From the NCBI GenBank assembly GCA_039935415.1, contig JBDTKH010000004.1, positions 62,001 to 126,000 of the forward strand: a stretch of 64,000 bases of DNA, given 5' to 3'. A model generated the notes under the pieces. It saw nothing but the letters and a program-made list of their open reading frames with translations, was not told the origin of the DNA and did not search any database. Shown here in pieces: positions 54,166 through 62,632 of this stretch. Numbering within the stretch: position 1 is the stretch's first letter; each line of letters starts with the position of its first letter. The position numbers were made by a program, and so were the translations under genes. The DNA is from Palsa-870 sp039935415. GTDB lineage: Bacteria; Chloroflexota; Dormibacteria; Dormibacterales; Dormibacteraceae.

Positions 54166-54624
54166 CTAGACCGCCAACGCAGCGCGCTTCTCCGCATGCC
54201 GCTTTTGGACCCCTTGGTCGGCGAGGCCGAGGATGCGCGCCGCCAGCCAGGCCGCGTTCTTCGCGCCGGCCTCGCCGATGGCGACGGTGGCGACCGGGAT
54301 TCCGGCTGGCATCTGCACTATCGAGTAGAGCGAGTCCACGCCGCCCAGGTGTTGCGTAGGCACCGGCACTCCGATCACAGGCAGGTCTGTCCAGGCGGCG
54401 ACGACGCCGGGCAGGTGGGCGGCGCCGCCCGCGGCCGCAATGACGACTTTGAGCCCGCGCTCGCGCGCTGAAGAGGCCCACTCCATCACCCCGCGCGGGT
54501 TGCGGTGCGCCGAGCAGACCTTGACCTCGTGCTCGATCCCGAGCTCGTCGAGCACCTTGACGCACGACTCCATGAGCGGCAGGTCGGACTTCGAGCCGAG
54601 GATGACGCCGACTGCAGCGGTCAA
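54166..54624 (-). CDS. purE: N5-carboxyaminoimidazole ribonucleotide mutase
   Basis: 152 aa. VGVILGSKSDLPLMESCVKVLDELGIEHEVKVCSAHRNPRGVMEWA is diagnostic, with GGAAHLPGVVAAWTDLPVIGVPVP and SIVQMPAGIPVATVAIGEAGAKNAAWLAARILGLAD. It gives class I PurE activity if a purK exists elsewhere; purK is not in the window. TTG 54624 overlaps the purD stop (TTGA). Confidence 0.95.
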   Translation of the reverse strand: MTAAVGVILGSKSDLPLMESCVKVLDELGIEHEVKVCSAHRNPRGVMEWASSARERGLKVVIAAAGGAAHLPGVVAAWTDLPVIGVPVPTQHLGGVDSLYSIVQMPAGIPVATVAIGEAGAKNAAWLAARILGLADQGVQKRHAEKRAALAV

Positions 54625-55895
54625 TCAACTGCCTCCCTGGCGATATCGGAGCGGAAGAAAGCCCCCTGGAATCGTACCTGCCGAGCACCGGCCAGCGCCT
54701 TCTCTCGCGCGTCGGCGACCGTGTCGCCGAGCGCAACCGAGGTCACCACGCGGCCGCCGTCGGTGACGAGGCCCTTGCCCGGCTCGAACCGCGTGGCGGC
54801 ATGGAAGATGAGGACGCCGGGCGGCATCTCCGCCAACCCGCGGACCTGGAAGCCCGTCTGCATCAGCGCGTCATCGGGATAGTGGGCCGACGCGACGACC
54901 ACGCCGGCGCACGCCTGCGGGCTCCAGCGCAGGTCGGGAAACTCCGCGAGCTTCCCTTTTGCCGCCGAGAGTGCCAACGCGACGAAATCCGACTGGAGCC
55001 TCGGCAGCACGACCTGGGCCTCGGGGTCGCCGAACCGCGCGTTGAACTCGATCGTCTTGAGGCCATCGCTCGTGAGCATCAAGCCCGCGTAGAGGACACC
55101 GCGGAACTCGTCGCCAGACGCGGCGAGCTCGCGCACGGCCGGGCGGAGCACCTTGTCGATCGCTTCCGTGACGATGGCGTCGTCGACGCCCACCGGCGGT
55201 GAGTACGCGCCCATGCCGCCGGTGTTCGGTCCCTGGTCGCCGTCGTGTGCGCGCTTGTAGTCGCGCGCCGGTGCGAGCGGGACCACCTCTGTGCCGTCTG
55301 TCACGGCGAGCAGCGAGAGCTCGGGTCCCTCCAGGCGCTCTTCGACCACGATGGTCGCGCCGCTGCGGCCGAACCGGCTCTCGACAAGCATCGCGTTGAC
55401 GGCCGCGTCCGACTCCGCGACGCTAGCGCAGACGATCACGCCTTTGCCGCGAGCGAGGCCGTCGGCCTTGACCGCGACGCGGCCGTCGCGTTGCCTCGCC
55501 CAGGCCCGGGCGGGCTCGGGCTGGGTGAACACCGCGAAGTCGGCCGTCGGGATGGCAGCGCGCACCATCAGGACCTTCGCGAAAGACTTGCTCGACTCGA
55601 TGCGCCCTGCGCCGCGGTTCGGGCCGAAGACGTTGAAGCCGGCGCTGCGCAGCGCGTCGCCCACGCCGGCATCCACGGCCGCCTCAGGTCCGAGGACGAC
55701 CAGGCCGAGGCGCTCGCGCTTGGCGAACTCGACGAGGCGCGGGACGTCGGCCGCTCCGATGGGGACGTTGCGCGCCATGCCACCGGTGCCGCCGTTGCCG
55801 GGCGCGCAGTACACGCGCTCCACGAGGTCCGACTGCACGCATTTCCAGACGAGCGCGTGCTCGCGAGCTCCCGACCCGACGACGAGGACATTCAC
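54621..55895 (-). CDS. purD: phosphoribosylamine-glycine ligase
   Basis: 424 aa ATP-grasp enzyme. NVLVVGSGAREHALVWKCVQS start, GPEAAVDAGVGDALRSAGFNVFGP, VKADGLARGKGVIVCAS, EERLEGPELSLLAVTDGTEVVPLAPARDYKRAHDGDQGPNTGGMGAYSP and VLYAGLMLTSDGLKTIEFNARFGDPEAQVVLPRL. Normal length. GTG 55895. It lies 13 nt after guaA. purD and purE are separated from the main purine operon. Confidence 0.95.
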   Translation of the reverse strand: MNVLVVGSGAREHALVWKCVQSDLVERVYCAPGNGGTGGMARNVPIGAADVPRLVEFAKRERLGLVVLGPEAAVDAGVGDALRSAGFNVFGPNRGAGRIESSKSFAKVLMVRAAIPTADFAVFTQPEPARAWARQRDGRVAVKADGLARGKGVIVCASVAESDAAVNAMLVESRFGRSGATIVVEERLEGPELSLLAVTDGTEVVPLAPARDYKRAHDGDQGPNTGGMGAYSPPVGVDDAIVTEAIDKVLRPAVRELAASGDEFRGVLYAGLMLTSDGLKTIEFNARFGDPEAQVVLPRLQSDFVALALSAAKGKLAEFPDLRWSPQACAGVVVASAHYPDDALMQTGFQVRGLAEMPPGVLIFHAATRFEPGKGLVTDGGRVVTSVALGDTVADAREKALAGARQVRFQGAFFRSDIAREAVD

Positions 55896-55908
55896 GGAGC
55901 GCTGTGAG

Positions 55909-57462
55909 CTATTCCCACTCGATGGTGCCCGGCGGCTTACTCGTGATGTCGAAGACGACGCGGTTCACGCCCTTGACCTCGTTGACGATCCGGTTGCTGA
56001 TCCGGGCCAGCACCTCGTAAGGCACTCGCGCCCAGTCAGCGGTCATGGCGTCCTCGCTGGTGACCACGCGCACGGCGACCACGTTCGCGTACGTGCGGTA
56101 GTCGCCCATCACGCCGACCGTCTCCAGCGGCGTGAGCACCGCGAACGACTGCCACACCTGGCGGTAGAGGCCGTTGCGCTTGATCTCGTCTACCACGACC
56201 CAATCCGCGTTGCGCAGGATCTCCAGGCGCTCCGCGGTCACCTCGCCGAGGCAGCGGATCGAGAGGCCCGGGCCCGGGAACGGTTGGCGGTAGACCATCT
56301 CCTCTGGCATGCCGAGCTCGAGCCCGACGGAGCGCACCTCGTCCTTGAACAGGTAGCGCAGCGGCTCGATCAGCTGGAACCTGAGACCCGGCGGAAGCCC
56401 GCCCACGTTGTGGTGCGTCTTGATCTTGACCGCCGTCGACGCCACGTCGGGGGCGGTCGACTCGATCACGTCCGGGTACAGCGTGCCCTGGGCCAGGAAG
56501 TCGATGTGCCCGAGGCTCGTCGCCTCCGCCTCGAAGACGGTGATGAACTCGCGGCCGACGATGCGCCGCTTCTGCTCCGGGTCGATGACGCCGCGCAGCG
56601 CCGGCAGGAAGCGGTCTGTCGCATCGACGTAGCGGATGTTCATGTCCAGGTTGCCGTGCATGACCGCCATCACGCGCTCGGGCTCCTCCTTGCGCAACAG
56701 CCCGTTGTTGACGAAGACGCAGGTCAGCTGGTCGCCCACCGCGCGGTGAACCAGCATGGCGGCCACCGCGGAGTCGACGCCTCCCGACAGCGCGCAGATC
56801 ACGCGACCATCGCCGACCTGCGCGCGGATGCTCTCTGTCGCCTCCGCGACGAACGAGCCGGCCGTCCACGACGCGTCGCACTTGCAGACGCCGTACAGGA
56901 AGTTGCGGAGGACCTCACGACCGCTGGGCGTGTGCACCACCTCGGGGTGGAACTGGATGCCGAAGATGCCCTGCCCGTTGGTGAAAGCGGCGACCGGCGA
57001 GTTGCCGCTGGAGGCCAGCGAGTGAAAGCCCGGGGGCAGCTCGCTCACGTGATCCCCGTGGCTCATCCATACGGGGAGCTCGTCGTCCAGGCCCTGGAAC
57101 AGCCGGTTCGGCTCACGCACGGCAAGCAGCGCCGGCCCGTACTCGCGAGCGTGCCCAGGGTCGACCTTGCCGCCCAGGTGGTGGGCGATGAGCTGCATCC
57201 CGTAGCAGATGCCGAGCACCGGCACCCCGGCGCGCAGCGCTTCCGGGTCGACCTGCGGGGCGCTCGCCTCGTAGACACTGGCGGGACCTCCGCTAAGGAT
57301 CAGGCCGGCCGGATCGCGCTTCTTGAGCTCGGACCATGGGGTGGTTCCCGGCACCAGCTCGCAGTACACATGTGCCTCGCGCACCCGGCGCGCGATCAGC
57401 TGGCTGAACTGCGATCCGAAGTCGAGGACCAGAACTGTTTGTTGCCGAGTTGCGCCATTCAC
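55909..57462 (-). CDS. guaA: GMP synthase (glutamine-hydrolysing)
   Basis: 517 aa from GTG 57462. The glutaminase domain has VLVLDFGSQFSQLIARRVREAHVYCEL, ILSGGPASVYE, GICYGMQLIAHHLGG (Cys) and FHPEVVHTPSG (His/Glu). The ATP-PPase domain has the P-loop ALSGGVDSAVAAMLVH. The dimerisation domain ends KPPGTIEWE, the canonical PPxTIEWE C-terminus. Converts XMP to GMP. It is 40 nt downstream of guaB3 and probably in one operon. Confidence 0.95.
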   Translation of the reverse strand: MNGATRQQTVLVLDFGSQFSQLIARRVREAHVYCELVPGTTPWSELKKRDPAGLILSGGPASVYEASAPQVDPEALRAGVPVLGICYGMQLIAHHLGGKVDPGHAREYGPALLAVREPNRLFQGLDDELPVWMSHGDHVSELPPGFHSLASSGNSPVAAFTNGQGIFGIQFHPEVVHTPSGREVLRNFLYGVCKCDASWTAGSFVAEATESIRAQVGDGRVICALSGGVDSAVAAMLVHRAVGDQLTCVFVNNGLLRKEEPERVMAVMHGNLDMNIRYVDATDRFLPALRGVIDPEQKRRIVGREFITVFEAEATSLGHIDFLAQGTLYPDVIESTAPDVASTAVKIKTHHNVGGLPPGLRFQLIEPLRYLFKDEVRSVGLELGMPEEMVYRQPFPGPGLSIRCLGEVTAERLEILRNADWVVVDEIKRNGLYRQVWQSFAVLTPLETVGVMGDYRTYANVVAVRVVTSEDAMTADWARVPYEVLARISNRIVNEVKGVNRVVFDITSKPPGTIEWE

Positions 57463-57502
57463 TTCTTCGCCGGGTCGGGCGGCCGCGGCGGTCTTGATCA
57501 GC

Positions 57503-58663
57503 TCAGCTCTTCCCCATGCCCACGTGCTGCGCCTGCTGGAAGACCTTGCCCTCGGAGGTGATCGCCGGAGCGACGACCATCTCCACGTGCTGGAACTCCG
57601 GGATGTCGTGGGCTCCGCAGACTCCAAGGCACGAGCGCAGCGCGCCTGCGAAGTTCTGCGATCCGTCGTCGACCCTGGCGGGCCCGAGCAAGATCTCGCG
57701 GAGCGTCGCCTTCGTTCCGACGTGGATCCGCGTACCCCGCGGAAGGTTGGGGTCTGGCGTCGCCATGCCCCAGTTGAAGCCTTTCGATGCCGACTCCTCG
57801 GCGCCGGCGAGCGGTGTTCCGATCATGACCGCGTCCGCGCCCGAGGCGAACGCCTTGCACACATCGGCCCCGATCCGCATGCCGCCGTCAGTGATGACCG
57901 CCACCCGCATCCCGCCTCGACGCATGTGCTCGTCGCGAGCAGCCGCGACGTCTGCGGTGGCCGTGACCTGCGGGACGCCGACACCGAGCACTCCCCGCGT
58001 GGTGCAGGCCGCCCCGGGGCCGACACCGACCAGGATGCCGGCGATGCCAGTCTCCATCAGCTCGAGCGCTGTCTCGTAGTGGACGCAGTTGCCGACCACG
58101 ACCGGGATGTCGCAGGCTCGAACCAGCTCTTCGAAAGAAAGCTGGTGGTATGAACGCGACGAGTGGCGCGCGGTGAGCACGGTGCCCTGCACCACGAGCA
58201 CGTCCGCACCCGCTTTCTGCACCACTTCGGCGCGCTCCCCTGCCCGGGCGGGGATCGTCGAGACCGCGCACGGCACGCCCGCGGCCTTGATCGCCTTGAT
58301 CCGTTCCGTGATGAGGTGCGGCTTGACGGGTTCGCGATAGACCTCTTTGAGCAGCGCGTTGATCTGCGACTTGTCCGACTCGGCGATGCGCTTGATGATC
58401 GGAGCCGAATCCTCGTACCGCGTGTGCACTCCGTCGAGGTTGAGCACGGCCACTCCGCCGAGCTTGCCCATCGCGATGGCGAAGTCGACGTCGACCACCC
58501 CATCCATGGCCGAGCCCCAGATCGGGATCGGGAGCTTGAAGGTGTCGCCCATCGAGAAAGAGATGTCGACCTCTTCGGGATTCAGCGTCACTCCACCAGG
58601 GACAAGCGCGACCTCGTCGAACCCGTAAGCGCGGCGTGCCCGCCGCCCGATCCCGATCTCCAG
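57503..58663 (-). CDS. guaB3: GuaB3-family IMP dehydrogenase-like protein, probable CTG start
   Basis: 386 aa from CTG 58663. It begins (L)EIGIGRRARRAYGFDEVALVPGG, as GuaB3 proteins start (M-E-I-x-I-G). The barrel has the catalytic-loop cysteine in GVGPGAACTTRGVLGVGVPQVTA, and there are no CBS domains. The only canonical in-frame starts lie far upstream beyond the TATAAT box, whereas GGGGAG is spaced 9 nt before this CTG. GuaB3 has been reported to act as an IMPDH in cyanobacteria; here it precedes guaA, so it may supply XMP. The activity is inferred. Confidence 0.85.
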   Translation of the reverse strand: MEIGIGRRARRAYGFDEVALVPGGVTLNPEEVDISFSMGDTFKLPIPIWGSAMDGVVDVDFAIAMGKLGGVAVLNLDGVHTRYEDSAPIIKRIAESDKSQINALLKEVYREPVKPHLITERIKAIKAAGVPCAVSTIPARAGERAEVVQKAGADVLVVQGTVLTARHSSRSYHQLSFEELVRACDIPVVVGNCVHYETALELMETGIAGILVGVGPGAACTTRGVLGVGVPQVTATADVAAARDEHMRRGGMRVAVITDGGMRIGADVCKAFASGADAVMIGTPLAGAEESASKGFNWGMATPDPNLPRGTRIHVGTKATLREILLGPARVDDGSQNFAGALRSCLGVCGAHDIPEFQHVEMVVAPAITSEGKVFQQAQHVGMGKS

Positions 58664-59037
58664 GCCAGACTGCTCCCCGGGTACCGCTTCGCGGGTTTCG
58701 AGCCGGCTCTGATTCAGGGTGTGTTTACTCCAGTGGTGGCGGGGTTTGCCGATTATATGCGATGCCGGGATCACACACCACTCTCGTGGCACGCCCGGCT
58801 ACGAAACCAGCGTCGCAGGGATGGCGGGGGGTCCCCCGGCCATGACTTTGTCCAATGTCAACCAGATCGTGGCAGGGAGATCCCTCCTGAAGATCCCATC
58901 GATATGCCGAAAAGAGCGGCGCCTGCGGCGAAGCCGCACACGCAATGCATTCAGTAAGGCTCGAGCTTACCGCCGCTTTGCCCGCAGTGAAACCATCTGG
59001 GTTTCCCTCATATCCCGGGACCGCATATTCTTTTCGC
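58664..59037. other. 374-nt intergenic region upstream of guaB3
   Basis: It holds the guaB3 leader and a perfect TATAAT on the minus strand (58752-58757). CCACTCTCGTGG (58780-58791) is an inverted repeat just upstream of that box. GGGGGGTCCCCC near 58832 is reminiscent of the composite repeats A-C. No convincing gene is seen; short open frames here lack codon character. Confidence 0.5.
58752..58757 (-). promoter_or_regulatory. -10 box TATAAT for guaB3-guaA-purDE operon
   Basis: A perfect TATAAT predicts a start near 58745 and a leader of about 80 nt carrying GGGGAG before the CTG. The -35 region is weak (TGGTGT at 17-nt spacing). Confidence 0.5.
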
Positions 59038-59460
59038 GTGTACCGGACGCTCGAATATCTGCGAGGAATCTCGGACGACGACGTCCAGCGCCTTCGATCC
59101 CGCGGGATACAACACACCAACCAGCTGCTTCACCGCACCTCGCTCGCCATCGACCGCGACCGCCTGTCGAAGAAGACAGGGATCAGCGCGGAGCGACTCT
59201 ACGAGTTCGTCAACCAGTGCACGCTCCTGGAGATCTCGAGCATGGATCGCTTCCTGCCCATCGTCCGCCGGCTCGGCATCGAGTCGATGAAGGAGCTTCG
59301 AGCCCAAGAGGCGCCCGCGCTGCACGCGAAGGTCGTCGACGCGGTCGGCCTCGCCGGCGCGCCAAGCCTGTCCGACGTCCAGTACTGGATCAGCCAGGCG
59401 ACCGCGCTGGATATAGTCGAAGAACCAGTACCGAAACCGCCACTCCCCGTGGTGAGCTAG
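59038..59460 (+). CDS. DUF4332 domain protein (helix-hairpin-helix-like)
   Basis: 140 aa from GTG 59038. Two HhH-type units in DUF4332 order: LEYLRGISDDDVQRLRSRGIQHTNQLLHRT with DRLSKKTGISAERLYEFVNQCTLLEISSM, then FLPIVRRLGIESMKELRAQEAPALHAKV. Proteins of this type are thought to bind DNA or act as structural adaptors; no enzymatic residues. An upstream ATG (58945) would add a 31-residue N-terminus without matching features. It is convergent with the APH-like kinase gene. Confidence 0.75.
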   Translation: MYRTLEYLRGISDDDVQRLRSRGIQHTNQLLHRTSLAIDRDRLSKKTGISAERLYEFVNQCTLLEISSMDRFLPIVRRLGIESMKELRAQEAPALHAKVVDAVGLAGAPSLSDVQYWISQATALDIVEEPVPKPPLPVVS

Positions 59461-59464
59461 CCGC

Positions 59465-60415
59465 TCAGTCTGACTCTGTGCGTCGCCGAAGCCAGCGAAG
59501 CGCCTCCACACCCTGGGCGGCCTGGAAGGCCCGGACGGTGGGCAGACCCGGCGGCGGCGGCGCCAGCGCGCCGACGACAAAGTAGCCCGCCAGGCTGCAT
59601 AGAACGGCATCGATCGCCCCAGGCGAGATGTGCGACACGTCAAACCTGTCGAAGAAGCTTTCAGGCGGCGGGCCACCCTGCATCGCAACGCTCGGCGCCA
59701 TGGCGAGCCAGTCGACGAACGCTGCGCCCGTGCGTGCCCATGGCCAGTCCACGACGAACACGGAGTCGCGGGCGATGAGTAGGTTGTCCGCCCTGATGTC
59801 GAAATGCAGCAGTGTGTCGCCGTCGGCTGCTTCCGGAGCCTCAGCCTCGAGCTCGCACAGCCGGTCGAGGTTCGCGGCGCACCAGGCATCCAGCCGCATC
59901 TCCTTCCTGCTCCGGGCACGCTGCCAGCCGTTGATGTGACGTTTGAAGGCTCCGCGAGCCGTCTCCTCTGTATCGATCGGCGAGGGCGTGAGGTCGAGGG
60001 CCATGCGCTTGAGCGCGGCGATGACCAGGGTCAGGTCGGATTCTGTCCACGGCTCGGCCGGATGACGGCCGGCGATGTCTTCGAAGCACAGGGCAACCCA
60101 TCCACTTTCGTCATAGGACCAGAGGAACCGAGGCACAGGAGCCGATGGTGGAAGGGCTGCGACGACCCGTGCCTCTTTTCGGTGGATGCCAGGAGTGTCC
60201 GGGTTGGCAGCCTCGCTTACAGCCTTCACAAAGACGCGCCTTCCATCGCTCAGCCGCAACCTAGCCGCGAGGCCAGGCGAGAAACCACCTGGCTGGGTGA
60301 CGGCCTCTACGACATGCGCCCCCAGACGCTTCTCGAGCGCAGATCGCAGCTCCGGCGGCAGCTGCTCCCAGTGGACCCGAACCCCGGCGGCCGGCGGCGG
60401 GTTAGAGGAAGACAC
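59465..60415 (-). CDS. aminoglycoside phosphotransferase (APH)-family kinase
   Basis: 316 aa. Protein-kinase-like fold: RVFVKAVSEAANPDTPGIHRKEARVVAALP (Lys strand and Glu helix), WVALCFEDIAGRHP hinge, catalytic loop LLHFDIRADNLLI (HxDxxxxN) and metal-binding VVDWPWARTG in place of DFG. Substrate unknown; antibiotic resistance is not implied. GTG 60415 overlaps the acyltransferase gene by 14 nt. Confidence 0.8.
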   Translation of the reverse strand: MSSSNPPPAAGVRVHWEQLPPELRSALEKRLGAHVVEAVTQPGGFSPGLAARLRLSDGRRVFVKAVSEAANPDTPGIHRKEARVVAALPPSAPVPRFLWSYDESGWVALCFEDIAGRHPAEPWTESDLTLVIAALKRMALDLTPSPIDTEETARGAFKRHINGWQRARSRKEMRLDAWCAANLDRLCELEAEAPEAADGDTLLHFDIRADNLLIARDSVFVVDWPWARTGAAFVDWLAMAPSVAMQGGPPPESFFDRFDVSHISPGAIDAVLCSLAGYFVVGALAPPPPGLPTVRAFQAAQGVEALRWLRRRTESD

Positions 60416-61436
60416 CCCGGCGCAGCTTCAGGTTGTCGTAGATGCCTTGCTGGATGGTGTCGCGGACATCGTCGGCCAGCGCCATGACCAGGTTGTGGTC
60501 GTCGGCCGCCTCGGGTGGGTTTTCCTCGACGTGGATCGGCGGGTGGAACTGGATTCGCCACTTGCTCGGCAGCGGGATCATCCCAAGCGGGCCCAGCCAG
60601 GGCCAGAAGGGCGTGATTGGGAAGTACGGAAGCCCGAAGAACCTCGCGACGGGGCCAAGGTCTCCGACCATCGGGTAGATCTCTTCGGAACCCACGACCG
60701 AGATCGGGATGATCGGCGCGCGCGAGCGGATCGCAGTAGACACGAAGCCCCCGCGACCGAAACGCCGCAAGCGGTACCGGTCCTTGAAGTTCTTCCCGGT
60801 GCCCCTGACGCCTTCGGGAAACACGAGCACGAGCTCACCGCGCTCGAGCAGCCGGCGCGTGTCGTCGGGGTGACCCACCGTCTGGCCCGTGCGCCGTAAG
60901 AACCAGCTCATCACCGGCATGCCCATGAACAGGCTCGCCACCAGGGCGCGGACGTGTCGCGGGTGCGGGTGCTCGGCGAAGACGGCAGTCTTGATCATGG
61001 TGCCGTCCCATGGAAGGACGCCCGCGTGGTTCGAGACGAGAAGCGCGCGACCGGTGGCCGGCACGTTCTCGATGCCCGTCGTCTCGACGCGCCAGTAATC
61101 GCGGTACAGGACCATGAATGCGGCGAGGAACGACTCGGTCCACTGCGGGTCAAAGCCGAACTCGTCCACGGTGTAGTTGGGTCCGCGGCGAGCCAGCTCC
61201 TGCTGCTTGTACATGAACTGGACGAACTCCATGACCCGGTTGAGGTCGATCACCTCGCGCCCGGTCACCTGGCGCAGCCTTGCCGCGAGCTCGCTCAGGC
61301 CCTGCATGGCGTAGAGAGGCGCCTGGCGCTGCAAGCGCCGGACAGGTTTCGGCAGGCTGAACCCGGACCTTGGCCGCACGATCTCGGCCGGCCTGCTGTC
61401 TCGGCGTCGCTGCCCTGGGGTCGTCTCCTGGATCAC
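60402..61436 (-). CDS. lysophospholipid acyltransferase family protein
   Basis: 344 aa PlsC-like acyltransferase. The catalytic block is SNHAGVLPWDGTMIKTAV, the HxxxxxxD-type variant seen in the LPLAT group close to mycobacterial and MGAT-like enzymes rather than classic HX4D. Then comes VLVFPEGVRGTGK with the phosphate-binding EG-R. Membrane-peripheral glycerolipid or wax-type acylation is likely. The N-terminus of about 90 residues is helical. GTG 61436 overlaps the upstream SDR stop (GTGA). Confidence 0.8.
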   Translation of the reverse strand: MIQETTPGQRRRDSRPAEIVRPRSGFSLPKPVRRLQRQAPLYAMQGLSELAARLRQVTGREVIDLNRVMEFVQFMYKQQELARRGPNYTVDEFGFDPQWTESFLAAFMVLYRDYWRVETTGIENVPATGRALLVSNHAGVLPWDGTMIKTAVFAEHPHPRHVRALVASLFMGMPVMSWFLRRTGQTVGHPDDTRRLLERGELVLVFPEGVRGTGKNFKDRYRLRRFGRGGFVSTAIRSRAPIIPISVVGSEEIYPMVGDLGPVARFFGLPYFPITPFWPWLGPLGMIPLPSKWRIQFHPPIHVEENPPEAADDHNLVMALADDVRDTIQQGIYDNLKLRRGVFL

Positions 61437-62500
61437 CGCGGCGCCTCGAGGATCGGTCCGGTTCGGAGGGCGTTGCGCGCCTCTCGGCGCCGCCGCTGCA
61501 GGTAGACCTGGAGCTCGTACTCCTGCGGAGGCGACGGCGCTTCGATGACCTCCACGTCTTTGCCCCGGGCAAGGGCGTCGATCACCGCCCTGGACGAGTA
61601 GGGCGGTTTCCAGCCGAACTCCGCCTCGAGCCGCGAGCAGTCCATCACAGATCCGTAGGCGAGCACGTCCGCGAGGTGCCCCTGGACGTCAACGCGCGTC
61701 AGCGCGCGAAGCGCAAGGCGAGCTGCCCACTTTCCATACGGCAGCAGGATGGGAGCTGCCCTGCCGCCCATGATCGAGATCGCCTGGCTCAACAGGACGA
61801 CGCCATCGCCGGCGACGTTGAACACGCCGGGATGCGCGCCCATCACCGCGCGAACTATCGCCTCGGCGGCGTCGTCCTCATGGAGGAGCTGCAGCCGCGG
61901 GTCGAACCCGGCAAACGTGGGCACTATGGGAAGCGACAGGTAACGCCCGAGCGTCGTGTCCTCGCTGACGCGGTATCCCAGCCGAAGCACCGTGACCCGG
62001 CATCCCTCGTTGCGAAGCGAAAACTCGTTGATCAGCTGCTCCATGTCGAGCAGGTCACGCGTCACGGAGGGGGCGCGGCGCTCGGAGTTGGTCATGTCCT
62101 CCGAGAGGAAGGACGGGTCGCCCGCTCCCGCGTCATAGATCGCCTGGCTCGATTTCACGATCAGCCGGCGCACCGAGCTGTCCGGCGCTGCACAGCCGAC
62201 GACCAGGTTCATGGTCCCGATGACGTCGGTCTCGTGGATCGAGCGCTCGTCATGCGGGCTGTCGACCATGACGGCCAGGTGCACGACGGTGTCGATGTGC
62301 AGCTGGCGTACAAGCTTTCCGATCACCGCGTGGCGCGTGTCCGCGTGGACGAAGTCCATCTCCTCGAGCGCGCTGACGGGGTCGGCGATGTCGCAGCCGA
62401 AAAGGAAGGGAACCTGAGGAGCCAGCCTTCGCGCGACCTCGGCGCCGAGCGGGTTGGACACACCCGTGACCAGCACGCGGTTAGGACCGGCCGGGATCAT
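61433..62500 (-). CDS. NAD-dependent epimerase/SDR-family protein
   Basis: 355 aa extended SDR. RVLVTGVSNPLGAEVARRL replaces the usual TGxxGxxG loop with TGVSNPLG, then DTVVHLAVMVDSP, RLIVKSSQAIYDAG and a C-terminal substrate domain. A YxxxK is not evident at the usual place, so catalysis is uncertain; it may be an atypical SDR or lipid-modifying reductase. Coupling to the acyltransferase and kinase suggests a lipid or glycolipid role. ATG 62500 fits a TAGATT 7 nt upstream; TTG 62509 is an alternative. Confidence 0.75.
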   Translation of the reverse strand: MIPAGPNRVLVTGVSNPLGAEVARRLAPQVPFLFGCDIADPVSALEEMDFVHADTRHAVIGKLVRQLHIDTVVHLAVMVDSPHDERSIHETDVIGTMNLVVGCAAPDSSVRRLIVKSSQAIYDAGAGDPSFLSEDMTNSERRAPSVTRDLLDMEQLINEFSLRNEGCRVTVLRLGYRVSEDTTLGRYLSLPIVPTFAGFDPRLQLLHEDDAAEAIVRAVMGAHPGVFNVAGDGVVLLSQAISIMGGRAAPILLPYGKWAARLALRALTRVDVQGHLADVLAYGSVMDCSRLEAEFGWKPPYSSRAVIDALARGKDVEVIEAPSPPQEYELQVYLQRRRREARNALRTGPILEAPR

Positions 62501-62507
62501 CCCGGCC

Positions 62508-62513
62508 AATCTA
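62508..62513 (-). promoter_or_regulatory. -10 box TAGATT, leaderless start
   Basis: On the minus strand TAGATT lies 7 nt before ATG 62500, with no Shine-Dalgarno. This makes the repeat at 62519-62629 upstream of the transcript. Confidence 0.4.
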
Positions 62514-62518
62514 ACCCA

Positions 62519-62629
62519 GTGGAGCCAAAGCCCGGATATATTCCGGGCGTCCCCAAGCTAGGCGATTTCGACTCCAGACACGCTTTGTGTCAATGGGGGG
62601 TTCCGTGGGGGGATCCTGATCCCCCCGCG
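62519..62629 (-). repeat. composite terminator/hairpin element, copy C
   Basis: It begins just after the gdhA stop. The terminator hairpin GGGGGGATC-AG-GATCCCCCC is at 62607-62626, followed by an ACCCCCC block and the hairpin at 62530-62548 (GCCCGG...CCGGGC). The order matches copies A and B while both stems have changed sequence. Confidence 0.65.
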
Positions 62630-62632
62630 CCC

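Noticed and set aside
59465..60415. Aminoglycoside resistance gene
   Set aside because: The APH fold is shared by many small-molecule kinases and nothing in the context supports antibiotic inactivation.
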